Shown here piece by piece: positions 59,479 to 64,000 of a stretch of DNA of 64,000 nt. The position numbers were made by a program, and so were the translations under genes. The notes below the pieces were generated by a model that ran no database searches, was not told the origin of the DNA, and saw nothing but the letters and a program-made list of their open reading frames with translations. This DNA comes from Lepiota brunneoincarnata (Eukaryota > Basidiomycota > Agaricomycetes > Agaricales > Agaricaceae): positions 1,798,001-1,862,000 of the forward strand of contig JAEBUN010000006.1 of the NCBI GenBank assembly GCA_023014365.1, read 5' to 3'. Each line of letters starts with the position of its first letter. The first letter of the stretch is position 1.

Positions 59479-59919
59479 TGTAAGGGTGACCTGGCCGCTG
59501 TGTTGCATTGGCTGAGCAGAGAGAAACCTTAGTGTCATTTCCAGACTTCTACCAAGTACATACCTGAGCAGGGAGAAACCTTAGAGAATCAAGTAAGGTT
59601 TCTCTGAGCTCACCTACACTACTTATACTACCTGCCGTAAGGTCCAAGTTGAGTAATCTACTCTACATAAATGGCCATGAGGTGTCAGGGATGCCTAAAG
59701 TAAGTATAGTCAGGAATAGGCTTAGGATAGGGTCATGCACACCAGTAAGGGTTCACATCTGCATTGGAGGGGTGTAGGAGAGAATTCCAAGTACTGGGGT
59801 GTCAGGGGACAGATTTCCAGGCCCAGGGGGGCTGGAAATTGGATTTCTGAGCATTGGGAGGCTGGAAATTGGAATTCCAAATCTGCAGTTGTGAGCAATG
59901 ACCTGGAGTTCCCCTTACA
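59479..59919 (-). repeat. LTR of element B, 5' copy
   Basis: TGTAAGG...CCTTACA ends; longer than the 3' copy because of an internal partial duplication containing GAGAAACCTTAG (about 59520-59584). Confidence 0.8.
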
Positions 59920-59969
59920 CCTATGAGATACTATATACTTGTTATAGGTATTAGGTATAAGGGGACTAG

Positions 59970-60741
59970 TGTTATGTGCACCCCCTTATGCAAGGTATGT
60001 CTAGGGGTCTGTGGTTGGATGTCCCAGCTCAGCCTCTCTAGCCGATGTCCAATGCCTAAGCCCAGCCTCAGCCTTCGGCCACCCCCATCCCTGAGTCTGA
60101 TCTGCATATGACTAATGTTGTTTGTATATTGTTTGTGTACATTATATTCTAGTAGCTACATAGTGTTTGGCTATCTGGTCTGTGCGCAGACCTCCATGTA
60201 TATAAGTAGTGTGGGTGTCAATTGTATTCACCACCCAAATATCAACTTAGTTCCAGTGCTCTTATTTCCCCTAACATTAGGGCTATTCTACTATCCTGTA
60301 CAGCTTTTGCTATGATGCACATCCTGGCTGATGGTATCCTGCTACTATTCTTATCTTACAATAAGTCACTATTCTTGTTCTCCATTCCACTGTTGTGCAA
60401 TGTTCCATCACTTTCTTCTGACTCATACATATTCTCCTTCTCCCAATCCTATCTCCATGGCTTTCTCTCCATTGCTGCTATCTGCTCTCTCAGTGTCTCC
60501 ATCTGTATTGGAGGTCAGATCTGTCAGTTTGTCATTATCTCCTTCTTCCTCAGGGTACTCCACGATATCTTCCAGGGTTATCTCCATTCCTGCATCTCTC
60601 ACCAAGTCCTGCATGGTGTGGTAGTATTCTTCTTCTTCATCCCTGTATTCCTGTGCCTGTAGTTGGTCCATGATTTTCTGTATCCACCTTGTGTAGTTGA
60701 AGACTAACTCCAACTCCTCCTTATCTGGACTGTTCATAACA
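59970..60741 (-). repeat. Diverged LTR related to element A
   Basis: 772 bp, TGTTATG (60741, minus) to CATAACA (59970). Encodes a version of the U3 ORF and shares a 22-bp identical non-coding block with A (60312-60333 versus 45433-45454). No matching target duplication (ACTAG/GGGAG). Confidence 0.7.
60423..60737 (-). CDS. U3 acidic ORF, diverged copy
   Basis: 104 residues: MNSPDKEELELVFNYTRWIQ, QEYRDEEEEYYHTMQDLVRD, AGMEITLEDIVEYPEEEGDN. About 73% identical to the element A ORF over the first 67 residues. A one-base shift near the end hides a YESEESDG segment that matches the A tail in another frame, so the full protein was once shared. Confidence 0.55.
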   Translation of the reverse strand: MNSPDKEELELVFNYTRWIQKIMDQLQAQEYRDEEEEYYHTMQDLVRDAGMEITLEDIVEYPEEEGDNDKLTDLTSNTDGDTERADSSNGEKAMEIGLGEGEYV

Positions 60742-61010
60742 GGGAGTAGAGCAGAAATTGAAGTGGGCAAGTGTTTGAGTGGAACTATTCATTGATTAGT
60801 AATTATTCTCTCATTCAACTTATCCAGATTATCTGGACAATCCTATCTGGATGCATGGCTACAGACTGAATTGGATTAATCCAACTAGCTATGTCTTTGT
60901 ACCAGTAGTTCATGTACCTCAACACCAGCTATAGTAAGATGAATCTCCAAATGCAGGAATAGATTTTTGCTAGCATAATTGCCAACCTATATAGTCATTC
61001 TTTCATAACA
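60742..61010 (-). repeat. Partial LTR-like sequence
   Basis: Minus strand begins TGTTATGAAAGAATGAC at 61010, the same terminal heptamer as the A-type LTRs, but the rest is unlike A. Abuts the diverged LTR at 60741. Probably a truncated LTR; limits uncertain. Confidence 0.35.
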
Positions 61011-61024
61011 GCCCTATCCTGGCC

Positions 61025-62206
61025 AGTGGCACCTGTACCCCAATATTACTCATCCATGTCACTGTCATCTTTAGTAGGCTCTTCCTTTGGGTTCTGGAAG
61101 CTATGCAGGTGCTGTTCAATGCTGAACTTTGATTTTGGGGAGAGAGTAAACCTGAGGAACTCAAGCTTGTGCCAGTCATCCAGTTGGGGAGAAGCATTGA
61201 GCCAGGCCCGGCCAACGCCTTCCAGGACGAATTGTGGAGTGACCACATTGCCATAAGCCCTGAGTCAAAGCTCCAGCAACGCCTATTGAAGATGGGAAGG
61301 TGCTGAAATTGAATGTGATTAGGTTGGGGCAGACAGCCAGCAGTTGTAAGGCATATTAAGTGCTAGTATCCGTCAGCGAAAGTCCCCCGGGTTGGCCCCA
61401 TGGGAATTGTAGAGGGACTTCATCAATCTCTCCTCCGTCGATGGATAGTACTCGGAGCCGGAGGCTATAGCGAAGAAGGAAGTAATCTTGAACTTCTGAT
61501 CTGCCTTTACCCCAAACCGGACCGAGTGCTTCAAGCTGAGCGATCTCGACATCTTCTGTGCTAAACTTGAAAAAAGGTGGCTCACAGTGACATTCCTGCC
61601 ACTGAGCTCCGGCCCCTGTCCGTTCGCAAAGACTTCAATTTCCCCAGATTTTCGGTGAGAATGACTCAAGATCACGTCCACGCCGGCATCGGAAGCAGGC
61701 GCTAGGTCGGAACCGTGAATAGACAGACCAGCTGGTCTGTCCGCGAGGACGTTGACTTTTTGTGAAGGCCGATAGCGGTCCACCGCTGGGGAGAAGAACT
61801 TAGCGTTCGGTACCAGTGGGAGCAAACACTACCAAGCCAAAATAGGGCGGGTGTATCTGAGATTCGCTTAGCGTGGCTGAATGTCGCTGTTACAAGGACG
61901 TGTAGCGAATTAGAAAACGCGGGTGAGGGTTTCGGCAGGCAGTCGGAAGAACGATGGAAGACTGGATTATGTTCAGGCGTTGAAGAAGTGTGGCCCGTCT
62001 GGCATTGAGTTCTCGTGTTTTAATGTCGAGGGATGCCACTCGGGAAATGAAATGGTCAGCTTCTCCCTGTCGTTGTCATTGTCCGGCAGTGTGGGATGGA
62101 GAATCAAGCTCCGCAGCCTTGACTCTGTTTCTAGTTCCGCAGCTTGGTTGTAGGCTAAATATTCACGGACGTTTGCGAGGAGATTTATGTAAGGTGATGG
62201 ATTCAT
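61025..62206 (-). pseudogene. F-box/LRR-like gene, damaged
   Basis: Minus strand: REYLAYNQAAELETESRLRS, then LDIKTRELNARRATLLQRLN-IIQSSI, RLPAETLTRVF, ISDTPALFWLGSVCSHWYRT, SSSPQRWTAIGLH, and later NVLADRPAGLSIHGSDLAPA, LRLRVLSIDGGEIDEVPLQF and LLAVCPNLITFNFSTFPSS. This order (coiled coil, LPxE F-box, solvent-exposed W, leucine-rich part) is the common basidiomycete F-box layout. Frames change several times, and the C-terminal part ends at transposon sequence near 61011. Decay or truncation by the island is likely. Confidence 0.55.
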
Positions 62207-62363
62207 GGAGTGGGAAGCGAGGGAGGATCTTCTTTGGGTGTAGGCCTCGATGAAACAAGTTCATATCGTGGGGATGTATGCGGGTTCTCTGGTGGGTAAG
62301 GGAGAGATTAAGAAAGCACCGATGAATTGATGGTACAGAAGTACAGAGAAGTATGAAACCATG

Positions 62364-63030
62364 TTAGACCCACTGCGACTTATCCCAAGCAGGATCCTGC
62401 AAGGAAGGCACAAAGGACTTTACTGCCGGTCTTGTAGAGGAGTCAGTAAAGGAAAGATAGCGAGGTGACGACACACCTGAAGAAGGGGATGGCCAGCAAC
62501 AATACTCAAGAAACGCTCAAGGCCCTCCCTTCTGCTCTCGATGACCTCGTCCGAGAAGCGGTTGGTAAATACCTTGCCGGGGAGAGGGGGGATGTTAACG
62601 CGAGTTGATTCGTGCTCGAAGGATATCGCGGAAGGCCTCAAAGTCGGAGTAGCGGCGGCGGACGAACGGAATGACGTAGCTTGAATGCGGGAATATTGGT
62701 CTGCGGAATCCATAAGCTTGCAGGCGCACAGGATAACAGCGCTGGTACCTTGCATACAATCTCGTAGTCTGTGTACATCTTGCGTCCAAAGCCTATAGGA
62801 AAACTGAATAGTGGAAGACTAAGAAAAGGCGGATACATACCATGCGTCTGGGGATTCCTGACCTCGATCTCGAGGAAGCTCTCCGGGACGCTGTACATCT
62901 CTTCGATCTGCAAAGACATGTAACAGGGCGCACGAGAAGGAAACAGAGCACCTACTGTCTGCTCTCTGCCAGCGAGGAGACTCTCCTCGAAGGCACTGCT
63001 GCGCGCGAAGGGCGACACTGTGCTCGACAT
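62364..63030 (-). CDS. SNX3: Sorting nexin SNX3/GRD19 (frameshifts present)
   Basis: PX-domain sorting nexin that binds PI3P on endosomes and works with retromer in cargo recycling. Exons: 63030-62956, 62907-62841, 62792-62749, 62700-62477, 62430-62364. Sequence: [81 protein letters not shown] (PI3P-binding Arg-Arg-Arg-Tyr), [55 protein letters not shown]. Only about 160 residues, as expected for SNX3. Single extra bases near 62665, 62618 and 62400 each break the frame inside strongly conserved stretches. So many +1 shifts in a short conserved gene point to sequence errors. Confidence 0.85.
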
Positions 63031-63144
63031 AGTAGAAAACCCACAACCAATCCGGTGGCTGTGTCCCTCCTGTCGTGGGTAGTCACGTGTCGCTTAATTA
63101 CCGCCCTGGGAGATCTCCGTCCTCTCTCCCCACCGTCGATCACG
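63031..63144. promoter_or_regulatory. Bidirectional promoter with CACGTG
   Basis: 114 bp between divergent start codons (63030, - and 63145, +), containing one CACGTG at 63084-63089. Confidence 0.5.
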
Positions 63145-64000
63145 ATGCCCGACTCTCTCGCCGGTCGTCTCAGGAATATTCTCAAAAAATCGGAGAGCAC
63201 GCCCGCAGTCACAGAGGCCTCTGCACAGGCCACACCTTCAGAGACCATCCCCGAGGAACCAGCCTCACTCGCCCTCCGCATTCAGAGTCTTATTGACCAC
63301 CTCCCTGTGCCAACCAAACCCACCCATACCAACAACCCAAAGCCTCCACAGCGCGATAGGAATGGCAGACCGATCCAACCTGCTGCACCCATAAAGGACT
63401 CCAAACTCGTTGCCATCCTCAACAGCGCCACTATCATGAACGGCTCTCGGGCTGGCCGTCCCAGCATCTGGAGCGTACTTGAAGGCTTGGGGGCACCGAG
63501 ACACGAAGGAAATGATCCCGAAAACGCTCCCCAAGACAATGGCGACGAAATTTCGGACATTTTCACCGACTCCTCCAGCGTCATGGTCTACTCTCCTCTC
63601 TTACCCACCCGCGATTCTCTCGTCGAACTTGCAGATTCTGAAGTCATCGCGGAGGAGGGCCAGGTAGATGAACTCCAATGTGTTCCAGAGCCCCCCATTC
63701 CAGGCTGGACATGGGCCGGCGTCCTACCTTCCCTGACCTCGTGGTTCCCACAGGCACCTCCCCCACCTCTCGCTGACGAGAACGGCCGACCCCTCACCCC
63801 TAGAACGCGTGAGCGACGACTACGTGCTCAAGCTACTCGTGTGTGGGTCCCATCCAAAGAAAAGCTATCTATTCAAACCATGTGGTGGGGCTATCGCATG
63901 TTCGTCGTTTTTTTCTCTCTCGCGCACCGTACTGATAACTCTCTAGGTTTCTTCCTCCTGCCGTCATGGATATCCTCGACGACAAACAGCTTGAAGCTGC
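63145..64000 (+). CDS. Unrecognised conserved-looking protein, 5' part
   Basis: ATG at 63145 opens a frame of 251 codons to 63899. Intron 63900-63946 (GTTCGT...CTCTAG with branch ACTGATAAC) joins it to an exon running off the window (63947-64000). Sequence: MPDSLAGRLRNILKKSEST, LALRIQSLIDHLPVPTKP, KDSKLVAILNSATIMNGS, SIWSVLEGLGAPRHEGND, IPGWTWAGVLPSLTSWFPQA, KEKLSIQTMWWGYRM-FLPPAVMDILDDKQLEA. Pro/acidic-rich N-terminus, then a Trp-rich segment that probably precedes membrane helices beyond the edge. Family not named. The frame is intact. Confidence 0.65.
   Translation, partial: MPDSLAGRLRNILKKSESTPAVTEASAQATPSETIPEEPASLALRIQSLIDHLPVPTKPTHTNNPKPPQRDRNGRPIQPAAPIKDSKLVAILNSATIMNGSRAGRPSIWSVLEGLGAPRHEGNDPENAPQDNGDEISDIFTDSSSVMVYSPLLPTRDSLVELADSEVIAEEGQVDELQCVPEPPIPGWTWAGVLPSLTSWFPQAPPPPLADENGRPLTPRTRERRLRAQATRVWVPSKEKLSIQTMWWGYRMFVVFFSLAHRTDNSLGFFLLPSWISSTTNSLKL

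Larger units (their letters stand above)
42841..59919 (-). mobile_element. Ty3/gypsy element B (outer, old, nested insertions)
   Basis: Minus-strand chromovirus between LTR-like copies at 59479-59919 (5') and 42841-43255 (3'). Order on its strand: gag N-terminus, gag zinc knuckle, protease, RT, RNase H, integrase and chromodomain, each damaged. A purine-rich tract precedes the 3' LTR on its strand. Inserted in it are solo LTR C1 (with element A), LTR C2 (with D) and repeat E copy 2. Flanks do not match as a target duplication (ATAGC versus CCTAT), so the two ends may come from different copies or be rearranged. Confidence 0.75.

Noticed and set aside
3752..62665. General programmed +1 frameshifting in this genome
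   Set aside because: Many other breaks are extra bases not at stops, some beside homopolymers, and some are losses. Sequence error explains the set better.
1..64000. CRISPR arrays, bacterial operons, rRNA genes
   Set aside because: None seen; gene structure is clearly that of a fungal nuclear genome.

Overview
The window looks like a nuclear contig from a basidiomycete fungus, most likely an agaricomycete. Genes carry many short introns (about 45-80 nt, GT-AG, CTRAY-type branch points). The gene set is fungal: FGAM synthase, BCS1-like AAA ATPase, SNX3, USE1, an SQS1-like R3H/G-patch protein, a TUP1-like WD40 protein, F-box proteins and STAND NTPases. The repeats are chromodomain Ty3/gypsy elements of the Tf1/sushi type. 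I cannot name the species from sequence alone.

Layout. 1-6.2 kb: partial F-box gene (-), four-exon membrane protein (+), FGAM synthase (+, one +1 frameshift). 6.2-9.4 kb: gene-poor, with a relic small-secreted-protein gene and a long imperfect inverted repeat. 9.4-13.8 kb: large disrupted EF-hand/ZZ-finger gene. 14.5 kb: intron-containing tRNA-Gln (-). 14.7-15.7 kb: unrecognised gene. 16.4-19.2 kb: BCS1-like AAA ATPase (-). 21-23.8 kb: decayed STAND NTPase (-). 24.3-26.5 kb: secreted serine hydrolase (-), head-to-head with a five-exon unrecognised gene (26.6-27.6 kb, +). 28.4-30.1 kb: truncated TUP1-like WD40 copy (-). 30.4-32.7 kb: second, decayed copy of the EF-hand gene. 33.1-36.5 kb: SQS1-like gene (-). 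37.4 kb: small cysteine-rich secreted protein. 39.2-40.3 kb: USE1 SNARE. 41.5-42.2 kb: truncated extracellular-type protein. 42.2-61 kb: transposon island. 61-64 kb: damaged F-box gene, SNX3 (-) and a divergently transcribed unrecognised gene (+) running off the end.

The island is nested. An old minus-strand gypsy element (B, 42841-59919) holds a solo LTR (C1), and C1 holds a young, nearly complete plus-strand chromovirus (A, 45040-53219; 698-bp LTRs, 5-bp target duplication GGTCT). A second C-type LTR (C2) in B is itself split by a 1300-bp TG...CA element (D). Element A carries its own explanation of how it copies itself: a TATA box, a predicted transcript start and a primer-binding site complementary to that start (self-priming, as known for Tf1/sushi), then gag, protease-RT-RNase H-integrase-chromodomain, and a zinc-knuckle accessory ORF.

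The most interesting observation is an acidic ORF whose ATG sits at bases 5-7 of the LTR of A and which is retained in a diverged LTR on the other strand (60423-60737), with a replacement/silent pattern suggesting selection on the protein. A second theme is that several conserved genes carry single-base, mostly +1, frameshifts. I think insertion errors in the assembly are the best explanation, and gene models here should be read with that in mind.
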